Assembly (NCBI GenBank): GCA_022059125.1
Contig: JAEUWY010000005.1
Coordinates: 6,386,001-6,450,000 of the forward strand
Direction: 5' to 3'
Length of the DNA: 64,000 nucleotides
From: Corynespora cassiicola
Lineage: Eukaryota; Ascomycota; Dothideomycetes; Pleosporales; Corynesporascaceae
Numbering within the stretch: the stretch's first letter is position 1; every line of letters begins with the position of its first letter. Shown piece by piece: positions 54,386-64,000 of the stretch. Under the pieces are notes generated by a model that was not told the origin of the DNA, ran no database searches, and worked only from the letters and a program-made list of their open reading frames with translations. A program made the position numbers and the translations under genes.

Positions 54386-55614
54386 TTGGCGCACGCTCGG
54401 GAACCGCAGTCCGCATATTTTGCGTAAACGAACTGATCGAAGTGGGATGGAGAGTGCCGTATACGACCGCGCGGGGAAGAGGTATATTCGAAAAAGCAAT
54501 ATGGCTCGAGGCGACGGAAAAGAAAAGAGTCCGCAGACGACGAACCAGGCCGCAATGTGTACCACGACGAGCCGTGGAAGGAGAGAAGGAGGGGGAGGTG
54601 TGGAGAGAAAATGACTGCCTACTCGTTGCTGATTTCTACTTTCCCAGGCCGGCTAGCTGGCTAGCATGCAGGACTGGAGCGAGGCTTGTTGACCGGTATG
54701 GCGGGTGGGCTTCGCATGTCGTGTCCTGCAGCCATACACATCGGGCTGCCTATAATAAGATTCTGAGCGTTCGGCACACGCGCGGCTGATGACTGTGCCG
54801 CTGCACCGCATCCAAAGGTCTATCGCGCCCGATGCGAGAGCGGGTGATCACCCTGTTCATCGATTGTCATGAGGGCCGTGGTAGAGGGGACTTGTAGTGC
54901 ACCCAAACACCCCGGAAATGGACCATGATACGGTGGGAAGACTGGGCCCTGATTCGTTCCTTTTGTGTTTGGTGGTTGGGACTTGGGGGCCGTCGCCTGG
55001 TCAGCTCCATGGGGTGGCCTCGCTATTCATCCTATTGGCGGCGACTGCGCTCAGCTGCGCTGCAGCGACTCAGCCCTCTTGGGCCCGGGGATTCTTGAAA
55101 ACAAGGGAACAAAAGCAAAATGGTCAATTTTTAAACCACCCGCATACTCAGGAACCCCACTGTTGGATAGAGTTTGGCCTCGTGGGTGGCCGAAGACTGA
55201 CAGCTTGGTGTTTGCCACGTGCAATAAGGAAGAGGTCAGGCTGCGCAATTCTATTCTAGACCCTTGGCTGCCTCTGGAGCTTCCGGATGGGGAGACAGCA
55301 AAAAAGACTGAAAATCCAAGCCAAGTCGAATTGTCGGTTCTGTATGGGTCGTACCAGGCCGAGGCGGGCATGTATCCATCCCCAGTGGCTTGAACACGAG
55401 GCCGCGCCCCTCGATTTTAGGCCTCTCGTAAGGCCCAAGAAGCCACCCCGCGGGCGACAAAGTTTGTCTTACAAGCCTCACGGCAGGCTGTGAATCGTCA
55501 GCAACGAGGGAACTAGGCTGAGAGGGAGGTCGGATCAAAGTTGACAAGCTTCGGCGTGCCTGGCCCGAGCGCAGTACCAGACAGGAAATGATCGCAGGAC
55601 TTGTACCACTGCGA

Positions 55615-55647
<33 letters not shown>

Positions 55648-56961
55648 GTGGCATCTGGCCTCGATTCACCATCTACATCAAACCCCGCCGCATCAAACAA
55701 ACAACCCGCAACAATCTATATAAAAAGAATGCAATAAAAAGGCGTCGAAATAGCAATGGGAAATCGATAACCCGAGCACCAGTCACTGCTCACCCGCGGT
55801 ACTCGGAAACACCCCGCCCGCCCAGTGATACCCGGGCCCCAAATATCCCGCAAAATGCACCCAGTCTCCTCCCCTATCATCGCTCTCTTGCACCGTACCT
55901 GCGTACGCACTGCGGGGTCCCCCGTCTCCTGACACGGCACCTGCCACGAAAATCAGGTACCGTATGCGTGTGCTGCAGGGCCGGATCCAGCCGACCGTGC
56001 TCGTCCGCTCCTCTCCATCCACACCTCTTCACGCCTTGGTGCCAACCCCGGCTCACCTCGAAACAATCAACGTGATGCACTTCAAACGTGCTAGAACGGA
56101 ACATCACACACGCACAGGGCGCCCTAATGATCTACGAGCAGGTTAGCGTGGCGGTGAGGAGAGGCACGTGAAGGGGGTTCTTGGGGGCGGGCGAGGCACT
56201 GATGAGGCAGGGTGGGTGCGGAAAAGGTAGGGCTGAGCTAAATTAGGGGGAGCGGGTGTGGGACGGGCGCGAATGCGAGGGCTGGTTCGCCGGGGGGCTA
56301 GGTACACGCTTAATGGTACGGTGTGCGGCACGTGGACGGCATGAATGTCACTGTGTGATCGTCGAGAGCCATGGTTAAAGAGTGAATACGCCGAGATACC
56401 CAGACTGGGTCTCTCGGCTTGGATGATATTCGAGTGGTCTAGAAGGAAGAAGAGGTCGGTCTAACGATGAGGACTAATCCAATACCCGCGCCATGCGTCT
56501 TTCATCTTCTTTTTTCAATGCCCACTTTGTATCAACGTGGCTGCTTTTTGAGGTTTTTGGTGGACGAGCAACCACCTGCTCGTCCCTGCTTCTCCGATAT
56601 TCTTACATCAGAAGCAGAGTCCCTCCCAACGCCTCTGCTAAACGAACGACACCCTCCGACTCCTCGCCAAAGTGAACCAGTACATGTATACAGGTGCAGA
56701 AATAACACAGACAAAGCAAACGACTCGAACAAGATTACAAGGTGGATAACCCGCAACGCAATGCTGGACAAAGGGACAATATGTAGCTAGCAGAAACAAA
56801 CAAGAGGAACAAGGTGCTAAACGAGCAAAAAAGGATGGGATGATCAAGGCTGTCATGACTTGTGCCGCACACGAGCGGCATATGTATACAAATATGTTCC
56901 GAAATTACGCCATTACCCAAACGCTCTGATCCCAAGACGACGACTTTTTGAAAAAACATCC
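54386..56961. other. Long intergenic region
   Basis: About 2.6 kb between the start of the membrane protein gene (minus) and the stop of the next (minus). Several short frames on both strands lack signatures. A GGC-repeat run is at 55613-55650. The minus-strand AAA/TTT-rich end near 56500-56960 is probably 3' UTR of the following gene. Confidence 0.5.
55613..55650. repeat. GGC trinucleotide repeat
   Basis: About ten uninterrupted CGG/GGC triplets, followed by degenerate GGT/GGC triplets, in non-coding DNA. Confidence 0.85.
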
Positions 56962-58358
56962 TCATGCCCGCCGCATCTGCGGAGGCATGGGAATGGGCGC
57001 CGGCCACTCATCCGCCCGCACCTCACTCATGGCATAGCCAGGCCGCCACGCAGGATGAATGTCGCTCACCCCTGAGCTGGGCTGCTCCACCTGCGCCGTG
57101 GTCCGCGGCGCAGCCTCCATAATGTACGACACGCCGTCTTCAGACACGTAGCTGGGAGGGCGGGGGCCTTCATGCTCATCCTCTGGCGGCGGGGGGACGG
57201 TGGAGCCCGCGGCGCTAGACACGCTCCCGTTCCTGGTCCCGGGACCGGTACGGTTTGAAAGCGCAGAGGGGACTCTTGGCTCGTCGACGCGCTGCCAGTG
57301 CAGCAGGTTCGGATCCACCCTCACGCTGCTGCGCCAGAGGCCATAGGCGGGCGGCGGGGGCACCAGCTTCTTGTCCGCGTCTGGGACGTCGCTGAGTGGG
57401 TCCGACGGGTCGTGGTCGCTGTCCGAGCCCATTTCTTCGTCGCGGACTAGGTGCACGCGGATGGGGCGGACGGGCTGGAAACCGTCGGGACCGGCCATGG
57501 AGGGGATACGAGGGGTTTCCTCCGGGGGGTGCAGGACGAGCATGCACAGGCGGATCAGGGAGTGGCAGAAGAAGATGGTGGTGCCGAGAATGACCATGAT
57601 GAAGAGCACGTGGACTTCTTGGCCCAGGTCCTTTTCGGTGAGGGCGAGGGCGAGGTCTGTCTTGTATCAGTATTGTTTGAATGACTGTCGCCTATACGTG
57701 TCGACTCACAGATTGCCAGTACAACCACCAAAAAGGTGCTGGAGATGATGCATGCCAACACTTTGCCCTGAGCTGCCGTGCCCTTGACAAAAGGTAGGCA
57801 GTAGCCCTTGTCCTCTCTCCGTCGGACCCAGTGAGTACTCTGCGCACGGCGGTGCTTGCGCCTTCGGTGGTGTCGTCGTCGCCGCCTCCGGCCGTTGATT
57901 TCGTCGTTTAGTGCCTGAATCTCGGGGTCCAGGCCTCCATGGCTCTCCACATCCCCCAATGGCACGTCTGCGGGGTGTCGGTTCAGTGATGCGTCGCGAT
58001 TGTAGATTGTCTCGGGCTGCCTGGGGTCTTCCAGAGGCGAAATCGTCCGCGCATACGATCCCGCCGTGTGTTGGGGCCGGAGAGGCGAGCCAGATTCGTT
58101 GGATTCGCGTGGATCGGTATTGTCAGAGCCGGGAATTGGGGAAGGCGGATCGCGGCGGAGGAAACCGAGAAAGGGAATCTTGGGTGTGTTGTAGGTGGTT
58201 GGCCCAGGAGACTGCGAGTAGACCGAGGAGCCATTGATCATGGTCCGTACATTTTGCTGAAAGGACCCGAATCGCGACTGGAATTGCGAGCCTGGCGAGG
58301 CCTCGACGTCCGGAGTCTGGTCGGGGCGCGGCGACCGGTAAAAGGATAGACGGGGCAT
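56962..58358 (-). CDS. Two-helix fungal membrane protein of unknown function
   Basis: Two exons, 58358-57710 and 57656-56962 (intron 57709-57657), encode 448 residues. The first ~180 residues are hydrophilic and Ser/Pro-rich, ending in a strongly basic run (NGRRRRRRHHRRRKHRRA). Then come two membrane helices: VLACIISSTFLVVVLAIY (ending at the splice site) and, after LALALTEKDLGQEVH, VLFIMVILGTTIFFCHSLIRLCML. The C-terminal ~190 residues are Pro-rich and contain PPPPAYGLWRSSVRVDPNLLHWQRV and PPPPEDEHEGPRPPSYVSEDGVSY, which includes PPxY-like sites. The topology suggests both ends in the cytosol. Similar proteins are known only as conserved fungal hypotheticals. Confidence 0.8.
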
Positions 58359-59638
58359 GACTGTCGATTTTTATGCTCGACGTGAAATCGAATATCTGTG
58401 GATCCAAAACCTAGGTACCAACTCTTCAGTGGGCGGCCTTCCTTATATCAGGCAATGTTTGCCCAGAATGCGCTGTCGTGGATTTTGAAAAAAATGGGAA
58501 TTAGTAGCGAATGAGCGGACTGAACTTCCGACCAAGCGGTCGTTCTCAAGCGGTCGCAAACCGTTGCAGGGAGAAAAAGCGAAAAGGTGTAGAATGACTG
58601 GAGCCCGTCCGTTGTCAGGAAAAGGCGTGCATGTCGAACAAGGGGATCCGTTGGTTGTTCAGGACAGGGCACGAAGAAGGAGATGGAAAAGGAACAAGCC
58701 TGCAGCACGCTACCTTGCGGCGGCCTTGCTGCTGGTGGAGATCAGTTCAAGCGTAAATGCCCGCAGCCGGAGTGGATGAAGAGGGCGATGGGGGGGAGCG
58801 TGTGGGATGGGGAGAATTGCAGGGCCGTCTTGGACTGGCGGCCAAACGACAGACGGAGGATAAAGAGAGGCGAAACTGGTGGTCAACAGCACAGCTTCCG
58901 ATAGGCACGACTTAAGGAAAAGAGAACATGGGCGGAGGGAGGCAGTCGCACAAAGGGCTGCAGGGACGGTGGTTGTTGGAGGTCGAGATGGCAGCGCATT
59001 GAGCGCCAGGGCCACTCCTGACACCCATTCTGTATCAGCATGGGGGTTGCGCACAGGTGAAACGCGCAGGCCTCCCCGCAGCGAACGGACCGTATGGCTC
59101 CCATCGCAGCGTCACGACGCCCCCCAATGCGGCCGTACCGTCCAAAGGCGTGCGGGATGGAAGCTCTTGTCACCGGCTCGAGTCTGCGCACGACGCGCCC
59201 ATTGGCCCGCCTAGCGAAATCTCCGAGCGGTCGGCGTGCACTCAATGCCAATCAGTCGTCGCCCCCATCTGCATTTCTCGACATCAATGCGCCCGAACCC
59301 ACCATGGGCGGGCCACGCCCTCACGGCTGCGCTGCAAGGTGGGCACAACTGTCCATATTGTCGACTATTTAAAATCTGCGCGTCTTCCTGCTGCCTGCGC
59401 GCATCGTCGCCGCCGTTGCACCGCAGGTTCGCGTCATATCGACCCTCGACGCCCTCCCCGGCTTGCTGGGACCAAAACCCTGATCCTTCACTTCATGTCG
59501 CACCGTCGTGTCCACTGTGGAGGCAACGTCCCTGTGACAGCAACCTTCTGACCTCGTTTGGAAAGCATAATCATGTCTTGCCACGCTTCGGCGGCCCTCC
59601 TCAACCACGGATTCGCAGCCAAGTCCCTCACCCTGCGT
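58359..59638. other. Intergenic region
   Basis: About 1.28 kb between the membrane protein start and the last exon of the WD40 gene. Many overlapping plus-strand frames are present, none with a signature. Confidence 0.5.
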
Positions 59639-61165
59639 TCACTTCCCCAGCTCTCCCACCATGAGCGTTCGATCCGACGAGGCGGTGACCACTACAGAAC
59701 GCCAAGTTAGCCTGACCCGTTGTTTATACTCGCAGACGGTTCGAAACAGCATTGTGGAAGATCTCCTGCCCCCGGCCCGGCGTTCGTCTCCCACAGCAAG
59801 CCGCGTCACGGCCTCAATTTGGTGCATTTCAGGAGGCTTGGTCCCAAAAAGGCGGTCGCCGCCCATGGGGCTGGCCCGTCAGAGCCCTTGGGGCCGAGCC
59901 ATTTGCCCGTTAAGAAACACCAAGAGCAGAGAAGAGTTCGCGGCAAAAGGTTATTAAGAAACGTTGGGTACACTTACTGATCGGCTCGTCTCGCGGCGAG
60001 AAACGTACATCATTCACTGCTCCACGATGTCCGGGTAGCTTGTTGAGCAGCTTCCCCGTCTTGACATCCCAAATGGCCACGCTCTGGTCTCCGCTGCCCG
60101 CCGCGATTCTCTCGCCCTTGGAGTCCCAGCTGGCCTTGAGAAGGTTGCGCTCCTGCCCGGTCGGCGCTCCATCGTACGTCTTCTTGTGGCGGTTCGCCGG
60201 CGCGTAGGGCTGGATATCCCAGGTGCGGACCGTCGAGTCATGCGCGTTCGATAACAGTGTCGTGTTGTCGGGCGAGATTTGCAGCGATGTGATGGTGTCG
60301 GTGTGTCCGAGAAGTGAATACGCTACAGCCTTTCTCCGAATGTCCCAAACTTTGATGTCATTGTCGATGCCACCAGTGTAGAGCTCGTTGCCGGCTTCGG
60401 ATAGCGCGATTGCCGTAACGGGGAAATTGGTCTGGATGGACTCGACATAGTCTCGGGTTCGCGTGTCCCACAACTGCGAGGGTTAGCCGCCTTCTTTATG
60501 ACATGCTGAGCACCCGCTTACACAAATGTAACCGTCGTCTGAGCCGCTCACGAGCATTTCTTCTCCATGCTTGCTAATGTCCATGCAGTTGATGACTTCT
60601 TCGTGGCCCACATGTCTCCGTATCCTCTCTCCCGTGTGGACGTCCCAGCTTGCCAGAGTCTTGTCGGCCGAGGCAGAAAACAGCACCTGTGAGTCTCTCG
60701 ACCAGTGGAGATCCAAAATCGCCTGCTTGTGTCCTTTGAGGATGCCAAAGTTGTCGCAGGCTCCCGAACTGTGCCAGAGCACTACTTGTAGTTAGTCACA
60801 ACCATTCAATAGCGCATTGCGGGTACTGACATATTGAACGATCCATGGATCCCGAGGCAATGAATTGGCCGGTCGGATCGAAACGCGCCGCAAACACCTC
60901 CCCAGAGTGTCCCGTCAGCTCCATCACCGGCGACTGCAGCGAGCTTGCGCGTGGGCCCTGCTGTTGGTCAGCCTATTCCTACATCTTACAAACATGGGTG
61001 CGCGTAGAGATGGCCACGACGTACAGCCTGTATGAGGGCGCCATTTTGTCCCGTGCCGTTTGCGACCGCGATCGCAGAGCTGGAAATGTTGGCGTCCGAC
61101 TTTGCGCGTTTAACCAGCTGGGTTGAGCCAAAGGCGTCGGCGGCGGGCCGCTTCTCGCCCGACAT
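59639..61165 (-). CDS. U5 snRNP 40 kDa-type WD40 protein (SNRNP40/Cwf17)
   Basis: Five exons: 61165-61025, 60960-60831, 60781-60522, 60473-59978 and 59691-59639, about 360 residues. The start MSGEKRPAADAFGSTQLVKRAKSDA precedes seven WD40 repeats: LTGHSGEVFAARFDPTGQFIASGS, LKGHKQAILDLHWSRDSQVLFSAS, HVGHEEVINCMDISKHGEEMLVSGS, then TGGIDNDIKVWDIR, LLGHTDTITSLQISPDN, AAGSGDQSVAIWDV and the closing strand VTASSDRTLMVGEL. Order, spacing and the end fit SNRNP40, a spliceosomal U5 component. The last intron (59977-59692) is unusually long for this locus at 286 nt and leaves a 53-nt terminal exon, required because the frame otherwise stops inside the last blade. Exon 2 has a CAGCAG double acceptor. 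Confidence 0.9.
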
Positions 61166-61462
61166 GGTGGGCAGTCGCGGGAGGAGAATGTGGATACTGG
61201 ACTGTGGGGTTCGTAGTCGGCTGGAGGCGCGGGGCAGGTCGAGGTGGTGTTGAAGCTGTTTGTATAAACTTTCCTGCGGAGGAAGCCAGAGCTATACTAG
61301 CGGCAATTAGTTCACCCGAGGTCCCGCCGGTGATCCCAACGCGGCGCCCGCATCACAACCCTATATCAACGACCAACGTGAACATCCACGACCACAACCG
61401 ACCGAGATTCCGAGTCTCACTAGCTCCAGGTACAGAAGCGTGTGCGCCGTTTGCTTGTGACC
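61166..61462. promoter_or_regulatory. Divergent promoter of the SNRNP40-like and BET3 genes
   Basis: 297 bp separate the two ATGs, which point away from each other, so both promoters are contained here. No factor-binding site is claimed. Confidence 0.55.
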
Positions 61463-62239
61463 ATGGCCTCGACCAAGGCTGCCCGACTGGGCGAGGAGTG
61501 AGCTCAGTCTGTCCAGCTGATCCCCGCGTGACATGCTAATGCCCGCCAGAGTGTGGAAGTAAGTCGCAGAGCTGCGCAAACCGCGGCGGGATACGGACTG
61601 ACTGGAAAAAGGACTCGAGTGGACAAGGTCAGCGCCGAGCTTGTCACGTTGACCTATGGCACCATTGTTGCTCAGCTGTGCAAAGACTACGAATACAACT
61701 ACCCCGAGGTCAACAAGCAGCTGGACAAGATGGGCTACAACATTGGACTCCGCTTGATTGAGGACTTTTTGGCCAAGTCGAGCACGCCAGCCTGTGCCAA
61801 TTTCCGCGAGGTGGCCGAGATGATCTCAAAGGTATAGACTACGCGGGAGCTGGGGGGCAAACGCTCATGCGCAAATAGGTCGGGTTCAAAATCTTCCTCA
61901 ACATCACGCCCACGATTACCAACTGGTCGAGCGACAACAAGCAGTTCTCGCTCGTCTTCGACGAGAACCCGCTGGCGGACTTTGTGGAGCTCCCCGACGA
62001 CGGCCGCGCACAGGACGAGCTGTGGTTCTCCAACATTCTGGTCGGCGTCCTCCGGGGAGCACTGGAGATGGTAGGCATCTGTCACAGGGTAGGAATCAAC
62101 GAGGCTGACGGCCCGGCAGGTACACATGCAGGTAGAGGCGCACTTCACCAGCGACACTCTGCGCGGCAACGACACGACCGAGATGCGGATATCGCTGGTG
62201 CGCTACATTGATGACGAGATGCCGCCGGATGACGAGTGA
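61463..62239 (+). CDS. BET3: TRAPP complex subunit Bet3 (TRAPPC3)
   Basis: Five exons: 61463-61497, 61550-61558 (9 nt), 61612-61831, 61879-62070 and 62120-62239, about 191 residues. The product starts [21 protein letters not shown], where EVW and part of K come from the nine-base exon. Family landmarks are [70 protein letters not shown] and [17 protein letters not shown]. The Cys before NFREV lies near, but is not clearly, the acylated Cys of Bet3. Bet3 is the central subunit of TRAPP, the guanine-nucleotide exchange factor for Ypt1/Rab1 at the early Golgi. Length and motifs are normal for the family. Confidence 0.93.
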
Positions 62240-63567
62240 GCGGCGTCGGAAGGCTTGGTATGATTTGGAGGGCGGATACCCCTTTTGCTTTTGATGTGCA
62301 CGGGAGAGGGCGTCCTGGGGCGCAGGACTAGAATACGGGTGCAATTGCGGTCAGGGGCATGGATGGCAGGCGTGGGCAGAGGCGGGCAGGCTGGAATTGC
62401 ATGCGGGCGGTGTGAGTGCAAAAGGCGGGAGGGGAGGCTCAGGCCCCTCGCCGACGCGGAAGCGGACGCCGGCCAAGGCAAGCAGCGAGGCGATACGGAT
62501 ACATGTACTGGCAGTAGGCGATGAATGCAAGCGAAGCGGCTGGGGCAGCATGGCCGAGTCTGTGCAAGACGGTGGCTGTGGGTCCACGGCGGGCAGATTT
62601 GCACATGGTCGTGGCCGTCGACGTGTTCATGGTGATGTGGTGGTGGGCGTGGGCGTAAGAGCAGCGAGCAGCGAGCAGCGAGCGGCCTCTTGTGGCGGCT
62701 CCCTCTCGACGTGCTGACGGAGCAAGGCCGCCCGGTGCCGTGGCCGCCCCGAGGGTGAGCACGATGGCAGCCGCTGGCCGAGTGCAGTTCTGGTGCAATT
62801 GTCGCGCTGCCGTGGCCGTGGCCGTGGTGCAGGCGTGTGCCGGTGCAGCGTAGGTGGTTGGGTGCCAAGGGGACGGGCGCTCGGGCCAGGCTCGCGGCGC
62901 TCCATCTTGAGGGGGTGGGCGCCCACATCTGCGTTCCCTATCCTCTCTCGTCGTGCTGACATTTCATCCCTCCGCCCATCGCGCCCATCCCCCGGCGGCC
63001 TGCATCTCGCCCGCACCGCACAGCGAGCGCTGTCGTGGTTGATTTTTGACGTTGTTGTTGCCGTGCCCCCAGCCGCAGCCCTCTGGCGTCGCGAGCAGCT
63101 TGCGCCCGGCTGATCGCGATCCTGCCCTGTCTGCAAAAGCCTTCTCACCACGCCATCCGTCTCCGTCTGTCGCTAGACCCTGCCCTCCGCCCAGCGTCTC
63201 ATCCAGCTCCGCTGCCAGACGACTGCCCGTCCGCCCCGACGACCATCGCGCCCGCAGTCCCTCGCCCGGCCCAGCACCAGCGCGCCCGACATTGGCCTGC
63301 TCCGCGCGCGAGCCCCCAGCCCGCCAGCGAGTCCAGCAAACCGCTCGGCGCTCCGCCGCCCGCCCCCGACACCGAACCAAACCACCCCGTTGTCGCCACG
63401 GCGTGTCCATGCTCCTGTAACCTCCACCGACTGCACCCAGGTGCGAAGCACGACATCGCCCTCGACATCCCCCGCGCATCCCGACCCCCTCGCCCTCGTC
63501 GTCGCGCCCGCCGCCGCGAGCCCATTGCGCCCGACGCACCCGCCCCCCAGAGCCCGCCGCCGCCATC
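62240..63567. other. GC-rich upstream region of the Som1/Flo8-like gene
   Basis: About 1.33 kb between the BET3 stop and the next start. The second half is CT-rich on the plus strand (about 63100-63560), typical of a long leader of a regulatory gene. Numerous open frames on both strands are composition artefacts. Confidence 0.55.
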
Positions 63568-64000
63568 ATGCAGAACCCCCAGATGGCCCAGATGGGCATG
63601 AACGCGAACCCGGGCCCCGTCGACGGCACGCCCGTCATGGCCAACGCCCCGCGACCGCGCATGGCCGAGTCCGACTCGATTGCCTCGCGCGACCAGCTCA
63701 ACACGTACATTTACGACTACTTTCTGCGCAACAACCACACCAAGCTCGCCGCCATGATGATCACCTGCGACCTCAACATGAACCTGGGGCCCGGCGGCAA
63801 GCGCAGCCCCAACCAGCTCAACGGCGTCGACTCGCTCGAGGAAAAGGACCTGCCGCCCCCCAAGCTACCCGAACACCAGCTGTCCGACAACTCGTTCCTG
63901 CTCGACTGGTGGTGTCAGTTTTGGGACGTCTTCAAGGCTGCCCGCGGCCGGGCCGGAAAGCCTGCCTCGGCCCAGTACATTGCGCACACCAGAGTAAGAC
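63568..64000 (+). CDS. LisH-domain transcription regulator, Som1/Flo8-like (5' end only)
   Basis: ATG 63568 (CCATCATG context) starts MQNPQMAQMGMNANPGPVDG. A LisH motif follows at about residues 45-70, RDQLNTYIYDYFLRNNHTKLAAMMI, then DNSFLLDWWCQFWDVFKAARGR, the hallmark of the LUFS-type N-terminus in Flo8/Som1 proteins. The exon probably ends at 63993, before GTAAGA; the remainder lies beyond the window. Orthologues (Flo8 in yeast, Som1 in Magnaporthe) act with the cAMP/PKA pathway to control adhesion, hyphal growth and virulence. Identity with Som1 specifically is inferred from the LisH-WWxxFW combination. Confidence 0.8.
   Translation, partial: MQNPQMAQMGMNANPGPVDGTPVMANAPRPRMAESDSIASRDQLNTYIYDYFLRNNHTKLAAMMITCDLNMNLGPGGKRSPNQLNGVDSLEEKDLPPPKLPEHQLSDNSFLLDWWCQFWDVFKAARGRAGKPASAQYIAHTRVR

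Noticed and set aside
62203..63738. Long minus-strand open frames opposite the Som1/Flo8-like gene and its leader
   Set aside because: They are antisense shadows of a GC-rich leader and coding exon, with low-complexity translations.

Overview
The window reads as nuclear DNA of a filamentous ascomycete (Pezizomycotina, probably Sordariomycetes). Genes are compact, and most introns are 43-85 nt with GTRNGT donors, CTRAC-like branch sites and YAG acceptors. The families are typical of such fungi: a DUF7025-type AAA ATPase, a DUF7708-type protein, a Som1/Flo8-like LisH protein, secreted plant-biomass enzymes and a small cysteine-containing secreted protein. A Fot/pogo-like DNA transposon and an intron-containing tRNA-Gly agree with this. 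Taxon assignment is inference from gene content only.

Layout. 1-8.7 kb: the 3' end of an AAA ATPase gene, a broken epoxide-hydrolase gene, an amadoriase-like FAD oxidase, a decayed 1.8 kb transposon with 43-bp inverted repeats, a CorA-like membrane protein and a DJ-1/PfpI protein. 9-13.5 kb: two secreted enzymes in tandem on the minus strand, a GH78 alpha-L-rhamnosidase-like protein and an intradiol dioxygenase. 15-22.3 kb: a SprT-like protease, a SPRY protein, a small secreted protein, a metallo-beta-lactamase-like protein, a GNAT acetyltransferase and a MYND protein. 22.5-29.2 kb: a metabolic block in which a class III CoA-transferase and an AtuA-like protein diverge from one 404-bp spacer, followed tail to tail by a mitochondrial D-lactate dehydrogenase. 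29.9-40 kb: a serine-rich basic protein, a GC-rich gene-poor stretch, a DUF7708/NACHT-like protein and a complete AAA ATPase of the same family as the one cut at base 1. 40-51 kb: a large Nup2-type FG nucleoporin with a Ran-binding domain, a C2H2 protein and a hypothetical gene with a probable frameshift. 51.7-58.4 kb: tRNA-Gly(GCC) and two fungal membrane proteins. 59.6-64 kb: housekeeping genes, namely the U5 snRNP WD40 protein and TRAPP subunit Bet3 diverging from a 297-bp promoter, then the 5' end of a Som1/Flo8-like regulator.

No clearly undescribed multi-gene system is visible. The observations most worth following are the CpA-to-TpA-type (RIP-like) damage in the transposon, the same kind of change at the catalytic motif of the epoxide hydrolase, the CoA-transferase/AtuA pair with two GC-AG introns in the AtuA gene, two microexons, and the DUF7708 protein whose NACHT-like region lacks a Walker A motif. 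Exon boundaries were read by eye from splice consensus and protein continuity; no alignment or transcript data were available.
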